64,000 bases of DNA from Halorubrum salsamenti (GTDB lineage: Archaea; Halobacteriota; Halobacteria; Halobacteriales; Haloferacaceae), in assembly GCF_007671685.1 (NCBI RefSeq), contig NZ_VCNL01000008.1, positions 32,472 through 96,471 on the forward strand, written 5' to 3'. The position numbers and the translations under genes are program-made. Positions within the stretch are counted from its first letter, which is position 1. Each line of letters begins with the position of its first letter. Under the pieces are notes generated by a model, which saw only the letters and a list, made by a program, of their open reading frames with translations, made no database searches and was not told the origin of the DNA. This document shows, piece after piece, positions 44,848 to 54,048 of the stretch.

Positions 44848-45063
44848 TTACTCTTCGCCCTCACGTAGCTCTTCAGCCTTCCACTTGAGCCGGCGCAGGA
44901 TCTGCGTTCGATTCTGGTTGGCGTTCTCGTAGGCAACACACTCTTGGAGGGTTTCCATATCCGGAATCGTCGCGATTCCTGCCTTGATCAGGCGCGTGTT
45001 CGATGCTTCAAGCCGCTTCTCTGGCGAGAATTCGTTACTCTCTTGCTCGTCAGTGGACCCCAT
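44848..45063 (-). CDS. Small conserved plasmid protein, paralogue of 56505-56726
   Basis: A 71-residue helical protein: EKRLEASNTRLIKAGIATIP, METLQECVAYENANQNRTQI, LRRLKWKAEELREGEE. It is clearly a paralogue of the protein at 56505-56726 (shared SNTRLI, AGI, METL, CVAYENANQ, RQIL-type blocks). The ATG at 45063 lies just after its hairpin leader. Function unknown. Confidence 0.7.
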   Translation of the reverse strand: MGSTDEQESNEFSPEKRLEASNTRLIKAGIATIPDMETLQECVAYENANQNRTQILRRLKWKAEELREGEE

Positions 45064-45069
45064 CTCAAA

Positions 45070-45101
45070 GAGCCTCCACCCCCGTTGGGGCCGACACAAA
45101 C
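45070..45101 (-). promoter_or_regulatory. GC hairpin leader with T/G tract (before 45063)
   Basis: Minus strand: TTTGTGTCGGCCCCAACGGG and GGTGGAGGCTC, ending 6 bp before the ATG, so the hairpin would lie close to or over the ribosome entry site. Confidence 0.5.
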
Positions 45102-45195
45102 AACTCTCCGGACGATAACGCCCCACCTCTCATAGGGTAAAACCGATACAACAGTTACCGTAATGGCCATCCCCCGCGAGTGTTTACAGTCCCGT

Positions 45196-45402
45196 ATGGA
45201 GCGAAAGACGATCTCAGTCACCGGGATGTCGTGCAACGGGTGCGAACAGAACGTGGAGACCGCCCTGCGAAACCTCGATAGTGTGACTCGGGTCGAGGCC
45301 GACCACAAAGCTGACACGGTCGACGTGGTCCTCGAGGATGAGGTCTCAGATGACGATGTGAACGCGGCAATCGAACAGGCTGGCTACGACGTCGTGGCCT
45401 AA
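45196..45402 (+). CDS. copZ: Copper chaperone, HMA domain (CopZ-like)
   Basis: A 68-residue single heavy-metal-associated domain with the metal motif GMSCNGC (M-x-C-x2-C) near residue 10, followed by the usual betaalphabeta pattern and VNAAIEQAGYDVV. It shuttles Cu(I) to the P-type ATPase. The ATG at 45196 is preferred over 45163, which would add a non-domain extension. The stop overlaps the stop of copA (convergent). The ATPase gene itself is broken. Confidence 0.88.
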   Translation: MERKTISVTGMSCNGCEQNVETALRNLDSVTRVEADHKADTVDVVLEDEVSDDDVNAAIEQAGYDVVA

Positions 45403-46402
45403 TCGGCCGCCGCTCGGCCGTCGCTCACGTTATCGTCCGTGCGTTCGTCGAGGGCGAACTCGGTGTTGACACCCTCGCCCGAGAGGAGTTGACCAGCGAA
45501 GCTGTTGGCGAGGACGGCCGAGACCGACAGCACCATCGCGAGCATCGCGAACACCGGGTGAACGAGCCCGGTGGTCGCAGCGGCGACGCCGATGCCGTTG
45601 AAGGCGAACGCCGTCGCGAGATTCTGGCGGGTCTTCCGGTAGCTTTCGGTCCCGATGTCGTAGGCGTCCATCACGCCGCCGAGCCGGTCACCCATCAGGA
45701 CGATGTCCGCCGATTCGATGGCGATGTCGGTCCCTGCGCCGATCGCGATCCCGATGTCCGCCTGCGTGAGTGCGGGGGCGTCGTTGATGCCGTCGCCGAC
45801 CATCGCTACGCGGTGGCCGGCTTCCTGCAGGTGACCGATCTCTTCACGTTTCTCGTCGGGCAGGACGTCGGCCATAACGCGATCGATGCCGACCTCCTCG
45901 GCGACAGCCTGCGCGGTGCGTTCGTTGTCGCCGGTGAGCATCATGGGTGTGATACCGGCGTCGCGCATCCGCCGGATGGTCTCCGCGGCGTCGGCTTTGA
46001 TTTCGTCGCCGATGCAGATCAAGCCGATCAGGTCACCGTCACGGACAACGCCGGCGACGGTGAGGCCGCGGCCCTGAAGTCGTTCAATGTCGTCGCTCTC
46101 CTTCGACAGGTCGATCCCCTCGTCGCTGAGCCATCCCGTTTTCCCGACCAGCACGTCGTCGCTGGCCACGGTCGCTCGGACGCCCTTGCCGGTCACCGAG
46201 TCAAAGGCGTCAGGATCCGCGTACTCGCCGCCCTGCTCGTCGGCGGCCTCGAGGATCGCATCAGCGAGCGGGTGCATTCGTCTTTAGTTAAGAGCAAAAT
46301 CGCGGTACAGCGACGGGATCAGATGGCAGAGAGTAGTCTTCTATTCGTCTAAGACGGTGTCGATATGAACACAGTCAATTTGTGATTTCAAATAACGCTC
46401 TA

Positions 46403-46433
46403 AGAAGTCCGTGCACTTGGTGCACGGACTTCT
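46403..46433. repeat. Hairpin/operator next to the RHH gene stop
   Basis: Inverted repeat of 14-bp arms AGAAGTCCGTGCAC and GTGCACGGACTTCT around the loop TTG. The inner part CGTGCAC-TTG-GTGCACG is identical in layout to the site upstream of the gene at 46661-46677. It may be a terminator-like stem or a second operator. Confidence 0.65.
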
Positions 46434-46637
46434 CTACGAGTTAGATCGTTTCCTATTGCGGATAACCAGCTCTCGGGTCTTTTCTATTCTCTCTTCATCA
46501 TTCTGCAAATATGCTGCGAGGATCGCTTCAACGATCTCGGAGCGGCTTGCTCCGAGATCTGAGCACTCATCGACAAGTGTATCGAGCTCTTCAACGAGTT
46601 CAGTTCGGACGGAGACGCCCATTTTGGTTCGAGTCAT
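46434..46637 (-). CDS. Ribbon-helix-helix (CopG-type) regulator carried by the MITE
   Basis: A 67-residue protein. The N terminus MTRTKMGVSVRTELVEELD, then SRSEIVEAILAAYL is the ribbon-helix-helix fold (beta strand, helix, turn, helix). The ATG at 46637 is preferred over 46676, because the operator-like site at 46661-46677 then lies 24 bp upstream. The gene lies inside a mobile element inside copA and is transcribed in the same direction. A role in repressing the element, its mobiliser or itself is likely. Confidence 0.75.
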   Translation of the reverse strand: MTRTKMGVSVRTELVEELDTLVDECSDLGASRSEIVEAILAAYLQNDEERIEKTRELVIRNRKRSNS

Positions 46638-46660
46638 AATCTTAGACGTTCTCAAAAATA

Positions 46661-46677
46661 CGTGCACTAGGTGCACG
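46661..46677 (-). promoter_or_regulatory. Palindromic operator candidate upstream of the RHH gene
   Basis: CGTGCAC-TAG-GTGCACG, 17 bp, 24 bp upstream of the ATG at 46637. The same arms recur at the other end of the gene. The size and position fit autoregulation by the RHH protein. Confidence 0.55.
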
Positions 46678-48339
46678 GTAAGCTTATCGTCTCATTCCAA
46701 TTTAGATCAAAAGATTGTCATAATAGATCTCAGCTGCTACTTGCACAGCGAAGCAATCGTGCTGCTGTCTTGCGATTCCTTAACTAAAGACGAATGGCGA
46801 GCGGGTGTTCGGAGAAGGCCTCCGCACTGGCCGCAGTCGTGAGTACATCCACCTCGTCGGCACCGAACGCGACGACCTCACTAACGGCGGGTTCGCCGAC
46901 GGTGATGGTGCCGGTCTTGTCCAACACGATGTGGTCGACGTCGGGAAATATCTGGAAGGCGTCACCGGAGCGCATCAGGATGCCACGGTTCGCGGCCTTC
47001 CCGCCGCCCCGGATCAGGGCCAGCGGTGTCGCCATCCCGAGCGCACACGGATAGCCGAGCACGAGGACCGCCAGCGCCGCGAACGCCCCGCGCTGGACGT
47101 TTGGGGCTGCTCCCCACGCGAGGGGGGCGACCACCCAGAAGAGGAACGACAACCCAGCGATCGTCAAGACGCCGGGGACGAAATACTTGAGCACGCGGTC
47201 GGCGAGCTGGATGATGCCGGGCTTCATCGCCCGCGCCTCCTCGATCTCGCGGGCGATCTGGTTTAGGAACGCGTCCTCCCCGGTTGCAGTTACCTCGATG
47301 AGCAGCGCCCCGGTCTCGTTGACGCTGCCACCGATCACCGTGTCGCCGCCCGTTTTCTCCTCGGGAATGGACTCCCCGGTGGCGACCGATTCGTCGACTG
47401 TAGACTCACCCTCGACGACTTCGCCGTCGACGGGGATGTTCTCGCCGGGCTTGACCCGGACGCGATCACCGATGTCGAGGTCGTCGACAGGAACCTCCTC
47501 GACATCACCGTCATCACTGACGCGGCGTGCCGTGTCGGGCTGGAGGTCGAGAAGGCCTTGGACGGCTTGGGAAGCTCGCGTGCGGACGATGAGGCTGGTG
47601 TACTCCGAAAGGATGTGATAGGTGGTGATGAACACGGAAACGGCGAAGAAGTGGACGGTCGGGAAGCCAGGGAACACGAACAGGCCGAGCAGCCCACCAA
47701 GTAACCCTGCGAATGCACCTGCTTCCAAGAGAACGTGCTGATTGAAGATCCCCCGGCGCAGGCTCTGGTAGGCTTTCTCTTTGATGTACCGTCCAGAACC
47801 GAACATCGTCCCGAGCGCCAGCCCCAGTGTCACCAGATCCATCACAAGAGATGATGACTCGAAGCGTCCCATCACGAGAATCATCCACCCCATCAGGGCA
47901 GCGACCACGATAGATGCGCCACCTGCGAGGAGGAGGCGGCGCTTGCCGTCGGCGAGTTCGGCCTGCTGTTGCTCGTACCGCTTCGCTTTGTCCGGGTCGC
48001 GGATGGTGTACCCGAGATCCCGGAGCGTGTCCTTCACCTCGACCTCACTCAGCAGGTCGTTGTCGTATTCGACGAGAACTTCCTCGTGGGCGAGACTCAC
48101 GTCGACGTCCTCGACACCATCGGTTCGGCTGTAGGCCTTCTTGATGCTCTCGGCACAGAACGAGCAGGACATTCCCCCGACGTTGAATTGTTCGTGTGTC
48201 GTTCCCATCGTGGATGGTGGTTACCGTGCGACGCGGATAACCATTACGACGATAGTTATAGCGGTCTCGATGTTATACTACCACTGTGGGGTGAGTGGCG
48301 TTACTCTTACTGTCGTTGTCCGTCTACCTCCTCACAAGA

Positions 48340-48894
48340 ATGGCGCTCCTTGAATCTGACGTACCGATCCGGGAAGTCGTAACCACCGACCCGGAGAAAG
48401 CGAAGGCGCTGGAGAACGATGTCCGGGCGAAGATCCTCGATATGCTCGCGACCGAGGAGATGACGATCGAGGAGATTCACGACGAACTGCATCGTCGCGG
48501 CGAGGAGAAGGCGGAAACAACGGTCCGCCACCATGTGAACGTCCTAAAGGACGCCGGGATGGTCGAAATCGCGCGGCTCGAGGAAGCTGGTGGTGGGACA
48601 CGGAAGTACTACAAGTCGAACACACGGGTCTTCTCGTACGACCTTCCAGAAAGCAGCGGAGAGCAACTTGCTCCGGCGCAGGACACGACTCGTGAAGAGC
48701 TAGCTGCGCTGATCGAGACCCTCGCCGAGCAACACGGCGACGAGATCGAGGCCGTAGCCAAGGAGATGAAACCGTGTGAATACTGCGAATCCCAGCACTA
48801 CAAGGAGTTCGTCGTTCGAGAACTGCTCAATCGCGCGCTCATCGACCTCGGCGAAACTGGGGAGCTCGACGAACTCTTATCGACAGCTGAGTGA
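48340..48894 (+). CDS. ArsR-type metal-responsive regulator with Cys motif
   Basis: A 184-residue winged-helix protein. The HTH is DVRAKILDMLATEEMTIEEI, with TVRHHVNVLKDAGMVEIARL and a wing GGGTRKYYKS; the C terminus has KPCEYCESQHYKEF, a C-x2-C metal-binding candidate. It is divergent from copA (132 bp) and probably senses copper. The ATG at 48340 is chosen: the upstream extension from 48295 is hydrophobic and lies in the promoter. Confidence 0.75.
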   Translation: MALLESDVPIREVVTTDPEKAKALENDVRAKILDMLATEEMTIEEIHDELHRRGEEKAETTVRHHVNVLKDAGMVEIARLEEAGGGTRKYYKSNTRVFSYDLPESSGEQLAPAQDTTREELAALIETLAEQHGDEIEAVAKEMKPCEYCESQHYKEFVVRELLNRALIDLGETGELDELLSTAE

Positions 48895-48952
48895 CCGATT
48901 CCGCGGTGAAATATCGCCTGCTCTGTGACGTAATAACTCGCTTCAAGACGCG

Positions 48953-50329
48953 TTACGAGGGTTTGTGAACACCTCCGGCGGCTGAGTTGATGCTCTCGGG
49001 GAGCGTGGGGTGGATGTGCATCGTGTCGGCGATCTGGTCGGCGGTCGCGCCGAGTTCGATGGCGAGGATGAGTTCGTGGACGATTTCAGCCCCTTGTTCG
49101 CCGACGACGTGGGCACCAAGGAGTTCGTCGGTGTCGGCGTCGGTGACCAGTTTGACGAATCCCTCGGTCTCACCGAGTGCCTTCGGCTTGCCCTGGTCGG
49201 CGAAGTCCTGGCGGCCGATGCCCACCTCGTACCCTTCGTCTCGTGCTTCCTGTTCGGTCAGTCCGACGTGGCCGACCTGCGGGTCGGTGAACACAGCCCA
49301 CGGGACGGTTCGGTCCTCGGTGCTGATCGTTTCGTCTTTCGCGAGGTGTCGATACAGGAGGTCGGCGTCGTCGCGCGCGGAGTGAGTGAACATCGGTGGC
49401 CCGCTCACGTCGCCGATGGCGTAGATACCGTCGGCAGTCGTTTCGAAGCTGTCGTCGGTCTCGACGAATCCTCGCTCATCGAGCGACACGTCGACATCTT
49501 CGAGGCGGAGACCGTCCGTATTCGGCGTCCGCCCGGCGGCGAGCGCGACGTCTGAGACGGTGACGGCGCCGGCACCATCGGCATCGACTCGGATGCCGGA
49601 ATCAGTCTCCGACAGTGCCGTCACGGGCGCGTCTGCCTGGACGGTGATTCCTTCGTCTTCGAAGGCGCTCTCGATAACCTCGCTCACCTCGGGGTCCTCG
49701 TTCGGGAGGAGGTGGTCACCGCGCTGGAAGACGGTGACATCAGCGCCGAATCGGCTGTACATCTGGGCATACTCGCAGCCGACGTACCCCCCGCCGATGA
49801 CGGCAAGCGAATCGGGAACTGCGTCAAGCTCGAGCAAATCTGTACTGTCGTGGACCTCGACGGCGTCGAGACCGTCGATCGGCGGCTTCGCCGGGCGTGC
49901 CCCCGTATTGATAATGACCCGGTCGGCCGAGAGTGTCTGGTCGTCGACCTGGACTTCGTCTTGTGACGTGAAGACGCCGTGGCCTTCGATGAAATCGATG
50001 TTCTCGTTTTCCTCGACATTTTCATAGGCGCCCTCACGGATGCTCTCGACGATGTCGTCTTTGCGATCGAGAATCGCTTCCATGTCGGCCTCGATTGCGC
50101 TGTCGATGTCGATGCCGAACTCCTCGCTGCGGCGGGCGAGATTCGCGACCTCCGCGCTCCGGAGCATAGTCTTTGTTGGGATACACCCGCGATTGAGACA
50201 CGTTCCACCGAGGAGATCCTCCTCGACAAGGGCCGTCTCCATGCCCGAATAGGCACACTTCATCGCGACGGGGAGGCCGGCCATCCCACCCCCGAGCACG
50301 AGCAGATCGTAGTCGTATCCGTTACTCAT
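48953..50329 (-). CDS. Dihydrolipoyl dehydrogenase/mercuric reductase-like flavoprotein
   Basis: A 458-residue pyridine nucleotide-disulfide oxidoreductase. FAD motif GGGMAGLPVAMKCAY at the N terminus, redox disulfide GGTCLNRGCIPTK, NAD(P) motif VIGGGYVGCEYAQMY and the C-terminal dimer motif HIHPTLPES with the His-Glu pair. It lacks the C-terminal Cys-Cys of MerA, so a dithiol reductase or metal-linked lipoamide reductase activity is more likely. It lies next to merA on the same strand, 117 bp downstream. Confidence 0.8.
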   Translation of the reverse strand: MSNGYDYDLLVLGGGMAGLPVAMKCAYSGMETALVEEDLLGGTCLNRGCIPTKTMLRSAEVANLARRSEEFGIDIDSAIEADMEAILDRKDDIVESIREGAYENVEENENIDFIEGHGVFTSQDEVQVDDQTLSADRVIINTGARPAKPPIDGLDAVEVHDSTDLLELDAVPDSLAVIGGGYVGCEYAQMYSRFGADVTVFQRGDHLLPNEDPEVSEVIESAFEDEGITVQADAPVTALSETDSGIRVDADGAGAVTVSDVALAAGRTPNTDGLRLEDVDVSLDERGFVETDDSFETTADGIYAIGDVSGPPMFTHSARDDADLLYRHLAKDETISTEDRTVPWAVFTDPQVGHVGLTEQEARDEGYEVGIGRQDFADQGKPKALGETEGFVKLVTDADTDELLGAHVVGEQGAEIVHELILAIELGATADQIADTMHIHPTLPESINSAAGGVHKPS

Positions 50330-50446
50330 CGCTCTGGCTCCCGATCTGGATTGTATTGTGGTCTGCCGTTGCTTCTCGGGTGGTACATTGAACGAGAATC
50401 ACTGTATTCTTGGATACGGTCATAATTCGGATAATGCTGGTGGGGA

Positions 50447-51901
50447 TTACTCAACGCAGCAGCTCATCGTCGACGTGTCCCGCCGAAACGCCTGACAGGC
50501 CTGTTTGAACGCCTCGGAGAACGTCGGGAACGGGTGGACGGTGTCGATGATGTCATCGACGGTGAGGCTGAACTTCACCGCCAGCGTCGCTTCCATGATC
50601 ATGTCAGCGGCACGGGGGCCGACCATGTGGACGCCGACGATCTCGTCAGTCTCGTGGTGTTTGACGACCTGGACGAGGCCATCTGTGTTCTTGACTGCCT
50701 TCGCCCGCGGGACATCCTCCATCTGGACGGTTCGGCACGAGCAGGTGCCGTGCTCGTCCATGTACTCCAGTTCGGTCGTGCCGACTGCGGCGACTTCGGG
50801 ACTGGTGAAGACGACTGCCGGGACTGCGTCGTAGTCGATGCTGACGCCCTCGTCGCCGAAGGCGTTCTTGACGGCTTGATTGCCTTCCTTGGCGGCGACC
50901 GTCTCCAGTTCGGGTTCGCCGATCACGTCGCCCGCCGCGTAGATGTCGGGATTGGTCGTCTGGAAATGTTCGTCGACACGAATCGTCCCGTCGTCGTTTG
51001 TTTCGACCCCTACCGTTTCCAGGCCGATGCCCTCGCTGTTCGGCTGGATGCCGGTCGCGACGAACAGCGCGTCCCTTGTAACTGTCCGCTCGGTGCCGTC
51101 GACGACTGTTTCGACGGCGACGATTGACTGAACCGCTTCGGTTCCACCGTCGGCTGCTCGCCTGCGGACGCGCTGGAAGTCGTTGCCGGTCATTACCTCG
51201 ATGCCGTCCTCCTCGAACGTGCGCTGCATCTCGCGACCCAGTTGGCTTTCCATGTCCGAGAGGACGTGGTCGGAGCGCTGGAGGATGGTCACGTCGACGC
51301 CGACGCGGTGGAGGATCTGGCCCCACTCCAGCGCGATGTATCCGCCACCAAGCATCACGATGCTCTCGGGGAGGTCGCGCTCCTCGAGGATGGTCTCGCT
51401 CGTGTAGTAGTCAACGCCGCCGAGGCCGTCGATGGGCGGCGCCCAGGGCGAACTTCCGGTCGCGACGAGCGCCTTCTGCCCAGTGATGCGCGCGCCCTCG
51501 TCAGCGCCGTCGACGACCTCGATAGTCGTGTCGCCGACCAGCTGGCCGTAGCCCTCGTAGATGTCGGTCTCGAAGTGCTCGGCGATATCGACGTAGTTCT
51601 CCTGCCGGAACCGTTCGACGAGTTCGTCGGTGCCGTCGAGTGCGTCGGCCCAGTCGACGGTCGGCTCCTCGGAGTATCGAACGGCGTCGAAGGGATTCTC
51701 CGACGCTGCAGCGCCGCTCTCGGCGACGGCGAGAAGATGCTTACTCGGGACACAGCCGACGTTCACGCAGGTCCCGCCAATCGGCAAGCCTGTGTTCACC
51801 ATCGCAGTCGAGAGGTCCCGCCGGCTCGCTTCAGTGATCGCGGCGAACGCTGCGGCGCCACCGCCGAGAATCACGAGATCATAGTCGGAGGTGTGGGTCA
51901 T
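50447..51901 (-). CDS. merA: Mercuric reductase
   Basis: A 484-residue flavoenzyme that reduces Hg(II) to Hg(0) with NADPH. FAD motif GGGAAAFAAITEA, redox pair GGTCVNVGCVPSK, NAD(P) motif MLGGGYIALEWGQ, the central YTRKxx-like C-terminal domain and the essential C-terminal vicinal Cys pair STMSCCVE are present. No N-terminal HMA domain, as in archaeal MerA. It is divergent from an HxlR-type regulator at 51980 (78 bp between), a likely mercury-responsive pair. Confidence 0.9.
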   Translation of the reverse strand: MTHTSDYDLVILGGGAAAFAAITEASRRDLSTAMVNTGLPIGGTCVNVGCVPSKHLLAVAESGAAASENPFDAVRYSEEPTVDWADALDGTDELVERFRQENYVDIAEHFETDIYEGYGQLVGDTTIEVVDGADEGARITGQKALVATGSSPWAPPIDGLGGVDYYTSETILEERDLPESIVMLGGGYIALEWGQILHRVGVDVTILQRSDHVLSDMESQLGREMQRTFEEDGIEVMTGNDFQRVRRRAADGGTEAVQSIVAVETVVDGTERTVTRDALFVATGIQPNSEGIGLETVGVETNDDGTIRVDEHFQTTNPDIYAAGDVIGEPELETVAAKEGNQAVKNAFGDEGVSIDYDAVPAVVFTSPEVAAVGTTELEYMDEHGTCSCRTVQMEDVPRAKAVKNTDGLVQVVKHHETDEIVGVHMVGPRAADMIMEATLAVKFSLTVDDIIDTVHPFPTFSEAFKQACQAFRRDTSTMSCCVE

Positions 51902-51979
51902 CAGTGCCTATACTTTACGACGGGAAGTTCTTATGCTCCAGAGTCCGAAGCTATAGAGTAGGTTGGAGGCTACGAAGCT

Positions 51980-52333
51980 ATGGCAGATACTACTTCACCG
52001 GCGCCAACGTGCGATGTTGAGGGGACGTGCTACTGTCCGCTCACAGGAGTTATCGACACGTTGAGCCGAAAATACGCGATGCAACTCGTTAGCATCATCG
52101 GCGCACATGACTCACTGCGGTTCGCGGAGATCGAAGACCACCTCCCGACAGCGAGCACGTCGACAATCTCGAAACGCCTGAACGAATTCGAGGAGGCAGG
52201 GCTCGTCTCACGGACGCAGTACAACGAAATCCCACCGCGTGTCGAATATGCGTTGACAGAGGATGGCGACGAGGTTCGAACACGACTGGAACCGTTACTC
52301 GAGTGGGCGACAGAAAATAGCGGAAATGCGTAA
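51980..52333 (+). CDS. HxlR-family winged-helix regulator
   Basis: A 117-residue regulator with an N-terminal Cys cluster (CDVEGTCYCPLTG) followed by a HxlR-type winged helix (LSRKYAMQLVSIIGAHDSLR, TISKRLNEFEEAGLVSRTQY, RVEYALTEDG). The Cys residues near the N terminus could sense thiol-reactive metals. Divergent from merA, so likely mercury-responsive control. Confidence 0.75.
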   Translation: MADTTSPAPTCDVEGTCYCPLTGVIDTLSRKYAMQLVSIIGAHDSLRFAEIEDHLPTASTSTISKRLNEFEEAGLVSRTQYNEIPPRVEYALTEDGDEVRTRLEPLLEWATENSGNA

Positions 52334-52387
52334 ACCGAGCCATTCCAAAAGAGAAACCAATTCTCCACGGACTCCCCTCAAGTCTGG

Positions 52388-52699
52388 TTAGGCCTCTGGG
52401 GATTCGAGTACTGTGAGATTCTGGACTGGGAAGGGATTGCTTTCTCCGGCGAACTCGTCCTCAGGGACGTAATGCCAGAGGTGGCCGTTTACCTGGTAGA
52501 GAAACGACTCGCTGCCTTCTGCTTCTACTCTCACCCGCTTCCCGACATTATCGTCTTCTTCCCAGCCGATGACGGTCAACGGCTCGACGGGCCATTCAAA
52601 GAATTTGACCGAGTCACCAGGCTCCAACTCTTCAAAGGTCTCTATATCCCCCTGCTGTGGCTCTCGCGCGTCGAGAGTCGGATTATGCTCAATAGACAT
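52388..52699 (-). CDS. Small acidic protein of unknown function
   Basis: A 103-residue acidic protein (ETFEELEPGDSVKFFEWPVE, PLTVIGWEEDDNVGKRVRVE). Beta-rich; no family recognised. It lies on the minus strand at the border between the mercury block and the plasmid gene block. Confidence 0.5.
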   Translation of the reverse strand: MSIEHNPTLDAREPQQGDIETFEELEPGDSVKFFEWPVEPLTVIGWEEDDNVGKRVRVEAEGSESFLYQVNGHLWHYVPEDEFAGESNPFPVQNLTVLESPEA

Positions 52700-52796
52700 G
52701 GTCTCTGGGTGCGCCCCTACTCACTTAATACTGTCAGCAGTGGATTCCAGCCGCTAGAACGGAAGCACGCCTGGCGAATCTTCTCTCCGATTGCTC

Positions 52797-53966
52797 TTAG
52801 CCCATTGCCTCTTGGAACCGCTCACGCAGCGCGTCCTCGCGTTCTTCGAACTGCTCGACTTTCTCCTGCAGGTCGTCGCTGACCCGTTCGATGCTCGCCA
52901 GCGCTCGTTCGCCGGCCAATGAGGCCTGTGACCCGTCGTCACCGTCTGCCTCTAGCTGCTGCTCGTAGGCCTGCTCGACGCGCTCGATCGTGCTTTCCGG
53001 GTTGAACAGGATGTCGTTGGCAATCCGAACGTACTGATCGAGGGACGCCCCCTCTTTCCCCTGGAAGAAGTGGGTGAGCGCGTACGTCGCGCCGGAATGC
53101 AGCGTCCACATATCGATCTCGAAGGGGGACGCCGCATTGGCTTCTGCATCGCCGGCGGCACGCTTGGCCAGGTAGTCCGGGAAGCCCAGCAGGGTGTAGA
53201 ACTCCGTGACGGTGAACGGGAGCTCCGAGAAGTCGAGGTCGATATCCTGGGCGTCTCGGATGAACTCGAAGAGGTCGGCGGCGACGAGTTCGACCTGTGC
53301 GAGGAGTTCCTCCCACCAGGTGCGGAAGTTCCTCCCGTCGCCGACGTGCTTGATAACCTCCTTGTCGGTGAGCGAGCGCATCGTGTTCGAGCAGTAGCCA
53401 TCCTGGGCGAACCCCTCCACGTAGACGGCGTGCTCGCCGAAGAAGTCGTAGCCCGACGTGACGCCCATCGTAATCGGGTCCGACCGACCGGGCAGGCGCA
53501 CCTCAAGGCCGTCGAACATCACGTCCATGTGGACCTCGCCGCCGCCCCGGTAGCGTCGAATCTCGCCGAACATCACCTCGCCCAGCGGCGTCCCGTCGAT
53601 GGTCTCCTCCCGGAGGACCTCCTCCAGCGGCCCGTAGATGTCGACCGGGTTGATGATCGCGTAACTGTCTGTGGGAACGTGGAACAACGGGTCCGTCTCC
53701 GCGTCCTCATCTCGGGCCTGCTCCCGAGCTTGACTCGGCTCGACGAGCGCATTGAACCGCTCCGTCTCGACCCACTCGTCGGTGTACGGATTTTGGTACG
53801 CCACGGTCGTCTCGACGGCCTGCGGAAGATCGCGGACCGCCTCGGCGAATGTCACGGGGTCTGCATCCCCGTGACGCTCTCGGTACCACTCGGGCAGTTC
53901 GGTGTCGGTACGTCCATCGACGCCAGCGAAGATGGTTCTGGACTCTGGATCTTTCATCTCAGTCAC
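52797..53966 (-). CDS. DUF932-like plasmid protein
   Basis: A 389-residue protein. The body (YQNPYTDEWVETERFNALVE, FHVPTDSYAIINPVDIYGPL, RRYRGGGEVHMDVMFDGLEV, then MGVTSGYDFFGEHAVYVEGF) resembles the DUF932/phage-plasmid-like family. The C terminus is a coiled coil (LQEKVEQFEEREDALRERFQ). A gene of this type is a core haloarchaeal plasmid component. A hairpin leader and inverted repeat are upstream. Confidence 0.65.
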   Translation of the reverse strand: MTEMKDPESRTIFAGVDGRTDTELPEWYRERHGDADPVTFAEAVRDLPQAVETTVAYQNPYTDEWVETERFNALVEPSQAREQARDEDAETDPLFHVPTDSYAIINPVDIYGPLEEVLREETIDGTPLGEVMFGEIRRYRGGGEVHMDVMFDGLEVRLPGRSDPITMGVTSGYDFFGEHAVYVEGFAQDGYCSNTMRSLTDKEVIKHVGDGRNFRTWWEELLAQVELVAADLFEFIRDAQDIDLDFSELPFTVTEFYTLLGFPDYLAKRAAGDAEANAASPFEIDMWTLHSGATYALTHFFQGKEGASLDQYVRIANDILFNPESTIERVEQAYEQQLEADGDDGSQASLAGERALASIERVSDDLQEKVEQFEEREDALRERFQEAMG

Positions 53967-54008
53967 CTCACTTCAGGAATCCTCGTCGACGGACGCCTGC
54001 ATCGTCTC

Positions 54009-54042
54009 GCGCCCTGCGCCCCTCTCCCGGGCGCAACAACAA
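54009..54042 (-). promoter_or_regulatory. GC hairpin leader with T/G tract (before 53966)
   Basis: Minus strand: GTTGTTGTTGCGCCCGGGAG followed by AGGGGCGCAGGGCGC. It lies 7 bp from the inverted repeat 54049-54091, the same order (repeat, tract, hairpin, gene) seen before the SWIM gene. Confidence 0.5.
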
Positions 54043-54048
54043 CACCAC

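Larger units (their letters stand above)
46275..46796 (-). mobile_element. MITE-like element with a passenger ribbon-helix-helix gene
   Basis: A 522-bp element with perfect 18-bp terminal inverted repeats: CATTCGTCTTTAGTTAAG at 46275-46292 and its complement at 46779-46796. The 11-bp target duplication GCGAGCGGGTG lies at 46264-46274 and 46797-46807. No transposase is encoded; the terminal repeat and 11-bp duplication fit mobilisation by an IS4-family (ISH8-type) transposase. It carries one ribbon-helix-helix gene and interrupts copA. Confidence 0.88.
45399..48208 (-). pseudogene. copA: Copper-exporting P-type ATPase split by a MITE-like element
   Basis: The N-terminal part (46784-48208) has an HMA domain (GMSCSFCAES), the actuator TGES, the CPx-type motif YPCALG and the phosphorylation site DKTGTI. 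The C-terminal part (45399-46277) has GDGIND and the last membrane segments. The join is interrupted after SEHPLA by a 522-bp element with 11-bp target duplication; removing it restores the frame HPLADAIL. The protein is therefore split, losing copper export unless the halves associate. Divergent regulator at 48340 and convergent CopZ gene. Confidence 0.88.
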
